In this document: positions 53,033-64,000 of the stretch, piece by piece
Numbering within the stretch: the stretch's first letter is position 1
Layout: each line of letters starts with the position of its first letter
Source of the DNA: Girardinichthys multiradiatus
Taxonomy: Eukaryota > Chordata > Actinopteri > Cyprinodontiformes > Goodeidae
Length of the DNA: 64,000 nucleotides
Direction of reading: 5' to 3'
NCBI RefSeq assembly: GCF_021462225.1
Contig: NC_061802.1
Location: forward strand, 10,442,859 to 10,506,858
Notes under the pieces: model-generated
What the model saw: the letters and a program-made list of their open reading frames with translations, nothing else
Databases searched by the model: none
What the model was told of the DNA's origin: nothing
Made by a program: the position numbers and the translations under genes

Positions 53033-54281
53033 GAAACACCTGGTTTTAGACCCCAATAATTTATTAGTATGGTGTAGGGCCTCCTTTTGCGGCCAATACA
53101 GCGTCAATTCGTCTTGGGAATGACATATACAAGTCCTGCACAGTGGTCAGAGGGATTTTAAGCCATTCTTCTTGCAGGATAGTGGCCAGGTCACTACGTG
53201 ATACTGGTGGAGGAAAACGTTTCCTGACTCGCTCCTCCAAAACACCCCAAAGTGGCTTAATAATATTTAGATCTGGTGACTGTGCAGGCCATGGGAGATG
53301 TTCAACTTCACTTTCATGTTCATCAAACCAATCTTTCACCAGTCTTGCTGTGTGTATTGGTGCATTGTCATCCTGATACACGGCACCGCCTTCAGGATAC
53401 AATGTTTGAACCATTGGATGCACATAGTTCTCAAGAATGGTTCAGTAGTCCTTGGCAGTGACGCGCCCATCTAGCACAAGTATTGGGCCAAGGGAATGCC
53501 ATGATATGGCAGCCCAAACCATCACTGATCCACCCCCATGCTTCACTCTGGGCATGCAACAGTCTGGGTGGTACGCTTCTTTGGGGCTTCTCCACACCGT
53601 AACTCTCCCGGATGTGGGGAAAACAGTAAAGGTGGACTCATCAGAGAACAATACATGTTTCACATTGTCCACAGCCCAAGATTTGCGCTCCTTGCACCAT
53701 TGAAACCAACGTTTGGCATTGGCATGAATGACCAAAGGTTTGGCTATAGCAGCCCGGCTGTGTATATTGACCCTGTGGAGCTCCCAACGGACAGTTCTGG
53801 TGGAAACAGGAGAGTTGAGGTGCACATTTAATTCTGCCGTGATTTGGGCAGCGGTGGTTTTATGTTTTTTGGATGCAATCCAGGTTAGCACCCGAACATC
53901 CCTTTCAGACAGCTTCCTCTTGCGTCCACTGTTAATCCTGTTGGATGTGGTTCATCCTTCTTGGTGGTATGCTGACATTACCCTGGATACCGTGGTTCTT
54001 GATACATCACAAAGACTTGCTGTCTTGGTCACAGATGCGCCAGCAAGACGTGCACCAACAATTTGTCCTCTTTTGAACTCTGGTATGTCACCCATAATGT
54101 TGAGTGCATTTCAATATTTTGAGCAAACCTGTGCTCTTACCCTGCTAATTGACCCTTCACACTCTGCTCTTACTGGTGCAATGTGCAATCAATGAAGACT
54201 GGCTACCAGGCTGGTCCAATTTAGCCATGAAACCTCCCACACTAAAATGACAGGTGTTTCAGTTTCATTGTCCAACCCCTG
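53033..54281 (-). mobile_element. DD36E Tc1-like element, copy 3 (left terminus truncated)
   Basis: It matches copy 2 over its whole length, but the first about 20 bases of the left inverted repeat are missing. The right end (54251-54281) is intact, ending CCAACCCCTG. A TGTATATATATA microsatellite follows instead of a clean TA duplication. Confidence 0.88.
53064..54095 (-). pseudogene. DD36E transposase, dead copy
   Basis: ATG at 54095, 343 codons long. It shares TGA at codon 48 (53954-53952) with copy 2. It has an additional TGA at codon 218 (53444-53442, in KDY-stop-TILE, where copy 2 has CGA). The catalytic Glu at codon 280 is replaced by Lys (AAG, 53258-53256; NIIKPLW). Otherwise the sequence is very close to copy 2. 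Confidence 0.88.
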
Positions 54282-54294
54282 TGTATATATATAT

Positions 54295-54855
54295 ATAGTG
54301 TTGACCAAAAGTTGTTAACCAGCGATTTCTGAGGCTGGTGACTCGGATTAACTTATCGTCCGCAGCAGAGGTGACTCTTGGTCTTCCTTTCCTGGGGCGG
54401 TCCTCATGTGAGCCAGTTTCTTTGTAGCGCTTGATGGTTTTTGCAACTGCACTTGGGGACACTTTCAAAGTTTTCTCAATTGTTCAGACTGACTGACCAT
54501 CATTTCTTAAAGTAATGATGGCCACTCGTTTTTCTTTACTTAGCTGCTTTTTTCTTGCCATAATACAAATTCTAAGTCTATTCAGTAGGACTATCAGCTG
54601 TGTACTGTATCCACCTCCCGCACAACACAACTGATGGTCCCAACCCCATTTATATGGCTTGAAATCCCACTTATTAAACCTGACAGGGCACACCTGTGAA
54701 GTTAAAACCATTCCAGGTGACTACCTCTTGAAGCTCATCAACAGAATGCCAAGAGTGTGTGGAGCAGTAATCAAAGGAAAAGGTGGCTACTTTGTGAAAC
54801 AACTGAAAATGTCTTATATTCTAGGTTCTTCACTTTTTTGTTCAGTATATAATTC
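54295..54855 (-). mobile_element. 5' half of another Tc1-like transposon
   Basis: Antisense start codon at 54561: MARKKQLSKEKRVAIITLRN, DGQSV, a TGA, then VSPSAVAKTIKRYKETGS, GRPRVTSAADDKLIRVTSLR. This is the bipartite HTH/GRPR DNA-binding part of a Tc1 transposase; the catalytic domain is absent. The end near 54855 (GTTCAGTATATA) is probably its left terminus. Confidence 0.72.
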
Positions 54856-54859
54856 CACA

Positions 54860-56413
54860 TGTGTTAATTCATAGTTTAGATGCATTCAGTGTGAAGCTAC
54901 AATATTCATAGTCATGAAAATAAAGAAAACTCTATGAATGAGAAGGTGTGTCCAACTGGGATTCAATAGTAACAGGAGGGAAGATGTGAAATCTATGTCT
55001 TAGCTGTTCAAGAATTTCACCATGTTTACATTTTATTCTTGTGTTCTCAAATTGAACTGGCCAGTTTACTAACTTGCAGCATGATGGCCAGTTTCCAGCT
55101 TGTTTCATGGCAAATTAATGAGATTAATGGTTTGGATTCAGCTACGGGAACCTCTTGTTATTTGCCATTCTTTAATAAGAGGGTTCCAGTGTTGGTTGGG
55201 TGCCAGTGCTTGATATCAAATCCATTTTGTGGTTCTTAGCCCGGAAATTTGTGTTGGAGAAGCACTGAGTCCATAACAGACTGATGTTTGCTGTGACACG
55301 TAGACTCTGCACTGTGATAACCCAACATCTTAAAGAGATTTAAAGACAATCTGTGAATTTCCTACAGTTGAGCTGGTTCAGACCTAGCATTACCTCCAGA
55401 ACCTGGCTCCAGTGCGTCCAAACGAACCACACGGAACAAAAGAGTTGTTGTTTTCAGTACCCAGTTGGCTACTATTGTTGTCATGTATAAAGTGCAGGAG
55501 TCAGACTCTTTGACCTTCCTGCTTTGCTCCGATTCTATTGTACATTTCTCAGCTATTATGGGTTCCTCCTTTTCTCTTTGTCTGCTTCTTTTTTAATGAG
55601 TCCTGACATTTTCCATTCTGTTCTGTCGTTGCACACCTGCCACATCTATTTTAGGTGTGCCCTACTTCTCTTTCTTACTTTCTTTCTGCCCTGTGGTGTA
55701 GAAAGTGTCATTATTTACCCATAGGATCCTGCAATTCTTTGAATTCAGTGTTTAGTTTATGATGACGATGAGTGTATTTAAAGGAGACATATGCTTTTAA
55801 TTCCTTTTCACATTATATCATTCAGTTGTGGTCTATATAAAGTGGAATTGCAATGCTATTGTCTGAATTCTTTGTTATTGTAGCTCCACAGGCTCACCTT
55901 TGACCCCTGTTCTGAGGTGCGTCTGAGAGCAATTTGTTTTGGTGCCGTCTCTTTAAGTGCTGTTAAGGCACTTCGCACTCTGCCCCCCTCCAGGTCAAAG
56001 AGTGCTCCACTTTAATCTGTTCGCCCATTTTTGTAGTTTGATAACAATTATCTTGCGGCGCAGAAACGAGACAAAAACACAAAAACAATGCAAAATTGTT
56101 AATGTAATAAATAAATGGAGCTAAAAGCACCACATGCACTAACATAAGCAGGAGGCACGATGCTATTGCTATCAAAACAATGGCCAGGAACTGACCCCTT
56201 AATCAGATGAAGTCTTTCAGGAAATCCTTCTTGATACTGGCGGAGGAGAACTCGCCCTCGAAGTGGAGGAAATAGGACTTTCCCTTTTTGATGTAGGAAC
56301 ATTTCCATGAAAAATTAAATTTAGAGGTTCTGATGCTGGGTGACTTTTTAATAAATTGTGTGGGTTAATACACCCAACAACCGAATCGAACTTATCCTCT
56401 TGCAGCATAGGCA
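54860..56413. other. No gene recognised
   Basis: AT-rich DNA with an acceptor/donor pair around 55882-55916 that is too short and unsupported to call an exon. Confidence 0.35.
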
Positions 56414-56415
56414 TA

Positions 56416-58028
56416 CAGGTCCTTCTCAAAATATTAGCATATTGTGATAAAGTTCATTATTTTCCATAATGTCATGATGAAAATTTAACATTCATATATT
56501 TTAGATTCATTGCACACTAACTGAAATATTTCAGGTCTTTTATTGTCTTAATATGGATGATTTTGGCATACAGCTCATGAAAACCCAAAATTCCTATCTC
56601 ACAAAATTAGCATATCATTAAAAGGGTCTCTAAACGAGCTATGAACCTAATCATCTGAATCAACAAGTTAACTCTAAACACCTGCAAAAGATTCCTGAGG
56701 CCTTTAAAACTCCCAGCCTGGTTCATCACTCAAAATCCCAATCATGGGTAAGACTGCTGACCTGACTGCTGTCCAGAAGGCCACTATTGACACCCTCAAG
56801 CAAGAGGGTAAGACACAGAAAGAAATTTCTGAACGAATAGGCGGTTCCCAGAGTGCTGTATCAAGGCCCCTCAGTGGGAAGTCTGTGGGAAGGAAAAAGT
56901 GTGGCAGAAGACGCTGCACAACGAGAAGAGGTGACCGGACCCTGAGGAAGATTGTGGAGAAGGGCCGATTCCAGACCTTGGGGGACCTGCGGAAGCAGTG
57001 GACTGAGTCTGGAGTAGAAACATCCAGAGCCACCGTGCACAGGCGTGTGCAGGAAATGAGCTACAGGTGCCGCATTCCCCAGGTCAAGCCACTTTTGAAC
57101 CAGAAACAGCGGCAGAAGCGCCTGACCTGGGCTACAGAGAAGCAGCACTGGACTGTTGCTCAGTGGTCCAAAGTACTTTTTTCGGATGAAAGCAAATTCT
57201 GCATGTCATTCGGAAATCAAGTTGCCAGAGTCTGGAGGAAGACTGGGGAGAAGGAAATGCCAAAATGCCAGAAGTCCAGTGTCAAGTACCCACAGTCAGT
57301 GATGGTCTGGGGTGCCATGTCAGCTGCTGGTGTTGGTCCACTGTGTTTTATCAAGGGCAGGGTCAATGCAGCTAGCTATCAGGAGATTTTGGAGCACTTC
57401 ATGCTTCCATCGGCTGAAAAGCTTTATGGAGATGAAGATTTCATTTTTCAGCACGACCTGGCACCTGCTCACAGTGCCAAAGCCACTGGTAAATGGTTTA
57501 CTGACCATGGTATCACTGTGCTCAATTGGCCTGCCAACTCTCCTGACCTGAACCCCATAGAGAATCTGTGGGATATTGTGAAGAGAACGTTGAGAGACTC
57601 AAGACCCAACACTCTGGATGAGCTAAAGGCCGCTATCGAAGCATCCTGGGCCTCCATAAGACCTCAGCAGTGCCACAGGCTGATTGCCTCCATGCCACGC
57701 CGCATTGAAGCAGTCATTTCTGCAAAAGGATTCCCGACCAAGTATTGAGTGCATAACTGTACATGATTATTTGAAGGTTGACGTTTTTTGTATTAAAAAC
57801 ACTTTTTTTTTTTTATTGGTCGGATGAAATATGCTAATTTTGTGAGATAGGAATTTTGGGTTTTCATGAGCTGTATGCCAAAATCATCCGTATTAAGACA
57901 ATAAAAGACCTGAAATATTTCAGTTAGTGTGCAATGAATCTAAAATATATGAATGTTAAATTTTCATCATGACATTATGGAAAATAATGAACTTTATCAC
58001 AATATGCTAATATTTTGAGAAGGACCTG
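56416..58028 (+). mobile_element. Tc1-like transposon A, full length, 200 bp inverted repeats
   Basis: A 1613 bp element bounded by TA (56414-56415 and 58029-58030). The inverted repeats run 56416-56615 and 57829-58028, starting CAGGTCCTTCTCAAAATATT. Each carries two 19-base direct repeats, an outer one at 56424-56442 and an inner one at 56597-56615, with 17 of 19 matching. This IR/DR layout is known from Sleeping Beauty-type elements. It contains one uninterrupted transposase gene. Confidence 0.93.
56744..57748 (+). CDS. Intact Tc1-like DD34E transposase (element A)
   Basis: 334 codons, ATG to TGA, no break. An N-terminal HTH (TAVQKATIDTLKQEGKTQKE and SERIGGSQSAVS), a basic GRKKCGRRRCTTRRGDRT linker (GRPR-box-like) and a second HTH precede the catalytic core. 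The core has D148 (LFSDESK), D238 (QHDLAPAH) and E273 (NPIENLW), with 34 residues between D238 and E273. Length is normal for Tc1 (about 340). Compared with element B it differs at about 11 positions, including G33, G34, P42 and S44 in the DNA-binding half. All catalytic residues are kept. The protein would cut and paste the element at TA sites in the nucleus. Activity is untested. Confidence 0.93.
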   Translation: MGKTADLTAVQKATIDTLKQEGKTQKEISERIGGSQSAVSRPLSGKSVGRKKCGRRRCTTRRGDRTLRKIVEKGRFQTLGDLRKQWTESGVETSRATVHRRVQEMSYRCRIPQVKPLLNQKQRQKRLTWATEKQHWTVAQWSKVLFSDESKFCMSFGNQVARVWRKTGEKEMPKCQKSSVKYPQSVMVWGAMSAAGVGPLCFIKGRVNAASYQEILEHFMLPSAEKLYGDEDFIFQHDLAPAHSAKATGKWFTDHGITVLNWPANSPDLNPIENLWDIVKRTLRDSRPNTLDELKAAIEASWASIRPQQCHRLIASMPRRIEAVISAKGFPTKY

Positions 58029-58444
58029 TACTTGAGGTTGGACTACAAAATTTAATTGGCGGATACACAAAATTAATCAACCGGTTCATGACCTTGTTTA
58101 GCTGTTCTGGAGTAAATACTGTGACCGAGCAGTTGGAAATCGTAACAAATGATAAAGAAAACTGAACAGACTGAGAAATATAACCCAAACAGAATATAAA
58201 GATATCTACGCAGCACCTAGAGACTAAATTAAACTTTTCTGCACTACTAGAGACTCCAAGTACACAACAAAATGTATTTAAAGGCCAAAAAATTGGGATT
58301 TTGCATATGTCCCATTTAAACCATTAAATGTAACTTTATAAAAATAAAACCTCCCTCTTTATGATGCCATTTGAAGGTTTAGATTTCCAGCACAGGTGAG
58401 AGGGTTAGTACGTTTAAGCCCTTTTGAATTCTTACTTTTAAATT

Positions 58445-58650
58445 TTTTGTTTATCTTGTTATGCCTGTTAGGTTAATTGGTCTCTCTAAATTGCCCTTAG
58501 GTGTATGAATGAGTGTGTGCATGGTTGTATGTGTGTTGCCCTGCGATGGACTGGCAACCTGTCCAGGGTGTACCCTGCCTCTGCTGGAGATAGGCACCAG
58601 CTCCCCCGCGACCCACTATGGAATAAGCGGTAGAAAATGACTGACTGACT
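58445..58650 (+). repeat. Abundant fish SINE/LINE-tail repeat, uninterrupted copy
   Basis: TTGGTCTCTCTAAATTGCCC, CTGCGATGGACTGGCAACCT, GTCCAGGGTGTACCCTGCCT and GAATAAGCGGTAGAAAATGA are its landmarks, ending in a short (TGAC)n tract. Related fragments flank the LTR at 16.8-17.95 kb. Confidence 0.75.
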
Positions 58651-58659
58651 GTTTCAGTT

Positions 58660-61600
58660 TTTGTGCTCCAACATCCAGGTAAAAGCAGTGAACTATAATT
58701 TGTTATATGATGCACATGTAAAAATAAGAACAGCATCAATAAATAGCTTTAATATAGGTTTATTTTACAACTTCTTTAACTATAATGTGTTGTTTACAAG
58801 CCTGCATGTTTAACAGTAATAAAAAATGCTTTCCCACCCAGACAGCTTTCAGATCTAAAAAGCTGTGTAAGACAAACCAGCCCTTCAGCTAATTAGCCAA
58901 CAGAGCCGCTTGGGAACGAGCTGCTCACACAGCCTTGTGATGTTTGGCTCAAAAGCCTCCGCAGCCGGTCACAAAGCCTTCTCACAGAGCTCTGTCTTTC
59001 CCCATTAACTACATAGAAATTGTGCTCAAAGCTCACAGGGGGAAGCCTGCAGCTATAATTAATTACATCCTTAGCAAATTAAGGTGTTTCTTGTCCTTGG
59101 ATCATGTTTGATGTTTAATTAATCCAGTTTGTTTTACACCAGAATTGAAAGAAATTAGGAAACAGTGGATTTTTTTCATTCAATGTAGAGTATTCCTACG
59201 GTTTAAAGCAATTTTATTGAGATGCCAGGGAAAATGCCAGTGTGCATTTAAGTTAAAGAGCATAGAGTAACATGGTAAGGCCCCTCCCCTAGTTGTTGCT
59301 ACAGGCTGCTGGTCAGCTGGCTGAAAGAAGGCTTTTACACTTTTCTATCATAGGAAAAATCAGCTGCCCTAAAACGTGTTACATTTCTTGTCCCAAGCAC
59401 AGATAGTGTTGGAAACAATTATTTTAGTAACATTTGGGGGTGTTACGGTACACGCATTCATATCGGTTCGGTACACACGTGTTTTTAAGGATTTTAGCTA
59501 GTGTAAGAAAGCAGGAGTGGCATTTACAAAAATAAGCAGATCTGTCAAAACTTCATATTTTTAGCTTTTGGTTCATATTATATGGAACATATTTCTCTAC
59601 CCCTGCATTGCTACCCTGCGGTTGTGTAACGTGTTTAAAAATATCAAGCTGAACAGCAAAGTTTTTTTTTTTATCCATTGTTTCCTAATTTGCTTTTCAT
59701 CTTTTTTTCTTAAGACCTCGGGTTGTCTAAAACGAACAGAAAATAAATATTAACAGTTCTGTACTTTTTAAAATGTGAATTAAAACATAACCATTAGGAA
59801 AGTAGTATCTTTTAAAGAATCACCTTTTTCTGTGGGATCCCAAAACATTATATTTGGTATTAATAAGATTTTTTTTACTCCAGTTTTGAGGAGATACGTT
59901 GTCAGAGAGAACCAATTAATATCTCAGTTACAAGCACAGACACCATGACAGGTGATGGCCGTATCTATCAAGGAACCTGCCATATGTCTGCTTCTCATGT
60001 TTAATACAGCAAGCAGAAAATCATTTCAGAAAGGCAGATGTGAATATTTACACCCCTCAACAAACTGGCAATCTGTGCTGCTGAGCTGCAGCTATCTTCT
60101 CCTGATGCTACCAACCCGGCTCTGCTGTGGATGTGTTCATTCAGCTCAACCGACCCAATATACAGAACAACTGAGTCAGCAAACCTCTAAGCAGCACTGG
60201 CAGTCTGGCTTCAATTTTTATGTTGATTTCTGGGTTAAAAGCTTTGGAAATATGTGACTATTTTTCACTAAAGCTTAAATATGCAGCCTCAGTTGAGCCC
60301 AAAGTATTCATACACCAAGCTGATTTAAATTTCACCTTGGGAATGTTCCAAATGGGTGTTTTTTGAGCATTCCTCAACTTTCCCAGTCTTTTGTTGCACC
60401 TGTTACTGCTTTTTTGGAACATTTTGCAAGTATCAAATTCAAGCAACGATACGATTTATCAGTTTGAACATTAAATATCTTGTCTCTGTAGTGTATTCAG
60501 TTGCATATAGGTTTAACAAGATTTGCCAATCATTGTATTCTGTTTTTTATGTATGTTTTCCACAACGTCCAAACTTCATTAGAGTTGGGTTTTGTATTTT
60601 GGTATATCATGTAATCTTGCTGTGTGGTGCTGAGAGTAAAATATTTAGTTCTTTGTGTCTACGTATGTTTTGCTTTGAGATCAGAGATTGTCTGTTACCG
60701 CATTTTTTTGTTTTTTTAAAGCCTAATGTTCAACACCTCAAATGAGGAAAAAGGTAAAAACAGGCATCTTAACTTACCATACCACTACTGGCATCCTGTT
60801 TACAGAGTTCAAATAATTTTCCTTCAGCAAGTGAAGTAGATTTCTGACCATCCTCAGTAGTGTTTGAATCATTGTCAGAAACTTGACCATATCTCTGTAA
60901 ACGTCCCTCAAATTTTCCGGCGTCTCAACTCCCATCACTTGCCTTATCGTCATGGTAATGAGCCCAATCATGCATGACCAACTCGGTCAATTTAATTGAT
61001 GAATACGAGATTAGCAAAAGAGTAAAGTAATGGGGGTTTGCATATTTCGAATGACAAGAATTATTCAACTAAAGCTGAAGTTATGTTTCCAGCTTCCCTT
61101 TAATTTACAATCATAGTTTGGCATAAATTCACATCTAAATGTGTGTTTCTGAAACAATGTGTAGCGCATTTAAACACACAGTGATATGCTGGACTTTTCA
61201 GCGTGGCCACACTTTGATTTTGCAGAGATGTTTGTGTTTTGTCTTCCTTTTGCACTTCATAGTTTAAGTGTTGTGATCTAGAGTGTTGACAGAAAGATAA
61301 TTATTTCTTCCAAAAGTGTGCAGGGTTGTAAACCTGTCCCTGCATTCTGCATTTGGGAGCTGTTAGGTGTTTGAAATTAGCAGGATCTTCTGGAGGGTCT
61401 GTAAAATCCATCCATCTATCCATAGTCATTACCTGCTCATCCTTGCATGTTTGTAGGGTGTGTGGGGGGTGCTGGTGACTTCTGATCTGCGGGTTCTGCA
61501 ACGCTTTAAACTGTCGATACTGATTTTGGTTGATTCAAACTAGAGCTGCATAATGCTTCAAATCACAATCATTGGAGTATCAGTGTGTGCAGTGTTGCAG

Positions 61601-61855
61601 TTGCAAAGGACTGCTTGGATGCAAGATTCTGTTGGATATTGAATTTGGAGAGCCATGCATTCACTCTCTGCATGTCAATAATATACTTCAACATTTGGAT
61701 GGATGGTTACATCCCTTGATATCCAGCCTTAATGTATGGTTTTAGTAGCCGAGATGTTAAAGCTCAGGGAGCAAGGTGGGAATATTGTGAAGAAGATAAA
61801 GAAATAGAAGATCTGATTGTGAAAACCAACTGTGTTTTACATAAGCTACATATGT
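58660..61855. other. No gene recognised between the two Tc1 elements
   Basis: AT-rich DNA with frames up to 129 codons (60356-60745 plus) lacking domains and splice context. A conserved non-coding element cannot be excluded by eye. Confidence 0.35.
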
Positions 61856-61856
61856 A

Positions 61857-63466
61857 CAGGTCCTTCTCAAAATATTAGCATATTGTGATAAAGTTCATTA
61901 TTTTCCATAATGTAATGATGAAAATTTAACATTCATATATTTTAGATTCATTGCACACTAACTGAAATATTTCAGGTCTTTTATTGTCTTAATACGGATG
62001 ATTTTGGCATACAGCTCATGAAAACCCAAAATTCCTATCTCACAAAATTAGCATATTTAATCCGACCAATAAAAGAAAGATGTTTTTAATACAAAAAACG
62101 TCAACCTTCAAATAATCATGTACAGTTATGCACTCAATACTTGGTCAGGAATCCTTTTGCAGAAATGACTGCTTCAATGCGGCGTGGCATGGAGGCAATC
62201 AGCCTGTGGCACTGCTGAGGTCTTATGGAGGCCCAGGATGCTTCGATAGCGGCCTTTAGCTCATCCAGAGTGTTGGGTCTTGAGTCTCTCAACGTTCTCT
62301 TCACAATATCCCACAGATTCTCTATGGGGTTCAGGTCAGGAGAGTTGGCAGGCCAATTGAGCACAGTGATACCATGGTCAGTAAACCATTTACCAGTGGT
62401 TTTGGCACTGTGAGCAGGTGCCAGGTCGTGCTGAAAAATGAAATCTTCATCTCCATAAAGCTTTTCAGCAGATGGAAGCATGAAGTGCTCCAAAATCTCC
62501 TGATAGCTAGCTGCATTGACCCTGCCCTTGATAAAACACAGTGGACCGACACCAGCAGCTGACACGGCACCCCAGACCATCACTGACTGTGGGTACTTGA
62601 CACTGGACTTCTGGCATTTTGGCATTTCCTTCTCCCCAGTCTTCCTCCAGACTCTGGCACCTTGATTTCCTAATGACATGCAGAATTTGCTTTCATCCGA
62701 AAAAAGTACTTTGGACCACTGAGCAACAGTCCAGTGCTGCTTCTCTGTAGCCCAGGTCAGACGCTTCTGCCGCTGTTTCTGGTTCAAAAGTGGCTTGACC
62801 TGGGGAATGCGGCACCTGTAGCCCATTTCCTGCACACGCCTGTGCACGGTGGCTCTGGATGTTTCTACTCCAGACTCAGTCCACTGCTTCCGCAGGTCCC
62901 CCAAGGTCTGGAATCGGCCCTTCTCCACAATCTTCCTCAGGGTCCGGTCACCTCTTCTCGTTGTGCAGCGTTTTCTGCCACACTTTTTCCTTCCCACAGA
63001 CTTCCCAATGAGGTGCCTTGATACAGCACTCTGGGAACTGTCTATTCGTTCAGAAATTTCTTTCTGTGTCTTACCCTCTTGCTTGAGGGTGTCAATAGTG
63101 GCCTTCTGGACAGCAGTCAGGTCGGCAGTCTTACCCATGATTGGAGTTTTGAGTGATGAACCAGGCTGGGAGTTTTAAAGGCCTCAGGAATCTTTTGCAG
63201 GTGTTTAGAGTTAACTCGTTGATTCAGATGATTAGGTTCATAGCTCGTTTAGAGACCCTTTTAATGATATGCTAATTGTGTGAGATAGGAATTTTGGGTT
63301 TTCATGAGCTGTATGCCAAAATCATCCGTATTAAGACAATAAAAGACCTGAAATATTTCAGCTAGTGTGCAATGAATCTAAAATATATGAATGCTAAATT
63401 TTCATCACGACATTATGGAAAATAATGAACTTTATCACAATATGCTAATATTTTGAGAAGGACCTG
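61857..63466 (-). mobile_element. Tc1-like transposon B, full length, 200 bp inverted repeats
   Basis: A 1610 bp element with TA on both sides (61855-61856 and 63467-63468). It has the same long inverted repeats and internal direct repeats as element A, but in opposite orientation, 3.8 kb away. The flanks differ from those of element A, so it is a separate insertion rather than a duplicated block. Confidence 0.93.
62134..63138 (-). CDS. Intact Tc1-like DD34E transposase (element B)
   Basis: 334 codons without interruption, about 97 percent identical to element A. The HTH reads SERIDSSQSAVSRHLIGK. The catalytic residues D148, D238 and E273 are all present in SDES, QHDLAPAH and NPIENLW. The last residues are KGFLTKY. 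Differences from A are scattered substitutions with no indels, consistent with two copies of one recently active family that diverged by point mutation. Confidence 0.93.
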   Translation of the reverse strand: MGKTADLTAVQKATIDTLKQEGKTQKEISERIDSSQSAVSRHLIGKSVGRKKCGRKRCTTRRGDRTLRKIVEKGRFQTLGDLRKQWTESGVETSRATVHRRVQEMGYRCRIPQVKPLLNQKQRQKRLTWATEKQHWTVAQWSKVLFSDESKFCMSLGNQGARVWRKTGEKEMPKCQKSSVKYPQSVMVWGAVSAAGVGPLCFIKGRVNAASYQEILEHFMLPSAEKLYGDEDFIFQHDLAPAHSAKTTGKWFTDHGITVLNWPANSPDLNPIENLWDIVKRTLRDSRPNTLDELKAAIEASWASIRPQQCHRLIASMPRRIEAVISAKGFLTKY

Positions 63467-63469
63467 TAT

Positions 63470-63645
63470 GTCTTAGGGAAAGTTGCACATGGTTCCCATC
63501 GTAAAGTGTTCATATTTGCTTTTTGAAATACCTCACAACACTGACTGTGCAGAACCATTTTGACAGACAGGCTGGCTTTGTATGCCGCCAATGGACCAGC
63601 CTGCCAGTCATGGTGGACAGGTGCTGTGTTTAGCTTTGGATAGGC

Positions 63646-63647
<2 letters not shown>
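63470..63647. other. Unique-looking intergenic DNA
   Basis: Short unassigned interval; nothing recognised. Confidence 0.35.

Positions 63648-63698
<51 letters not shown>
63648..63698. repeat. (GT)n microsatellite
   Basis: An uninterrupted run of about 25 GT units. The Cys/Val-repeat frame crossing it is an artefact. Confidence 0.95.
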
Positions 63699-63700
<2 letters not shown>

Positions 63701-64000
63701 AGCCTGAACTGAAACGGTCAGCTCACCTTTCTGTGGCAAGGGTAGAATGTCGACATAAGGCATTCGCCAACTACAACAGGCTTATAAGGAATTTCTGTCG
63801 GCCTTTTAAACTACAGAGGGCTTCTGATGATACACCATCTTTTAGACAGTTAATAAATAAATAAAATAATACATAACTATTAAAAATTTAAGTGGATTTG
63901 CCATGTATTTATTCACTTATTTTAAGGTTACAGTTCAACAATGTCTTCATTCCTAAATCTTTTCAAACCCTGAATAGTTCTTCAAACCTTTACTACAACA

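Noticed and set aside
55882..55916. Possible exon between TTATTGTAG and TGAG/GTGCGT
   Set aside because: It is only 35 bases, has no phase partner, and such motif pairs are frequent by chance in 60 kb.
1..64000. CRISPR arrays, tRNA or rRNA genes, bacterial-type operons
   Set aside because: None was found; repeats are transposon-derived or simple-sequence, and gene structure is eukaryotic.

Overview
The window looks like nuclear DNA of a ray-finned (teleost) fish. Coding exons are short, interrupted by introns and carry consensus GT-AG splice sites. The intergenic and intronic DNA is packed with fish-typical repeats: several Tc1/mariner families, an RTE-clade Rex3 retrotransposon whose sequence contains what I recall as the standard Rex3 PCR priming sites, an L2/CR1-like LINE, a hAT derivative, solo LTRs, SINE-like elements and microsatellites. 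The species cannot be fixed from sequence alone. Nothing bacterial, viral-genomic, CRISPR-like or operon-like is present.

Left end, 1-15.25 kb. Two convergent genes meet tail to tail. On the plus strand, the last two coding exons of a gene (49-144 and 1988-2037) encode an Arg/Gly-rich basic C-terminus and end at an AATAAA signal at 2234. By conserved synteny this is probably tpr, which is tail to tail with PRG4 in human. On the minus strand, a complete prg4 (proteoglycan 4/lubricin) gene can be reconstructed from 13 coding exons between 15093 and 2278 plus a TATA-driven non-coding first exon. All intron phases agree and give a 637-residue protein: signal peptide, two somatomedin-B domains, a Pro/Thr-rich linker and a C-terminal hemopexin-like region. 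The closest prg4 poly(A) signal lies inside the last exon of the left-hand gene, so the two mRNAs should overlap antisense. The intron between the two somatomedin-B exons holds a 3 kb transposon nest.

Middle, 15.3-30 kb. This is retroelement country: a 1.12 kb solo LTR inside a SINE-like repeat, a Rex3 copy split by an 812 bp composite repeat insertion with ATAAC target duplication, a 1.97 kb hAT derivative with a perfect 8 bp target duplication, a second LTR candidate inside a LINE tail, and a degenerate Tc1 carrying a SINE.

Right half, 30-64 kb. A GC-rich segment with CCAAT boxes and a splice donor (30.78-31.06 kb) looks like the promoter and first exon of a plus-strand gene. A possible start-codon exon (MAVFQNNFW) lies 20 kb downstream at 51007-51057; the gene is not identified. 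The rest holds two large copies and one half copy of a DD36E Tc1-like element (one nested in an older Tc1), two full-length Tc1 elements with intact 334-residue transposase ORFs and 200 bp inverted repeats carrying internal direct repeats, a local duplication at 34.6-37.5 kb, two near-perfect palindromes and a 215 bp TA-rich microsatellite. No other protein-coding gene is supported.
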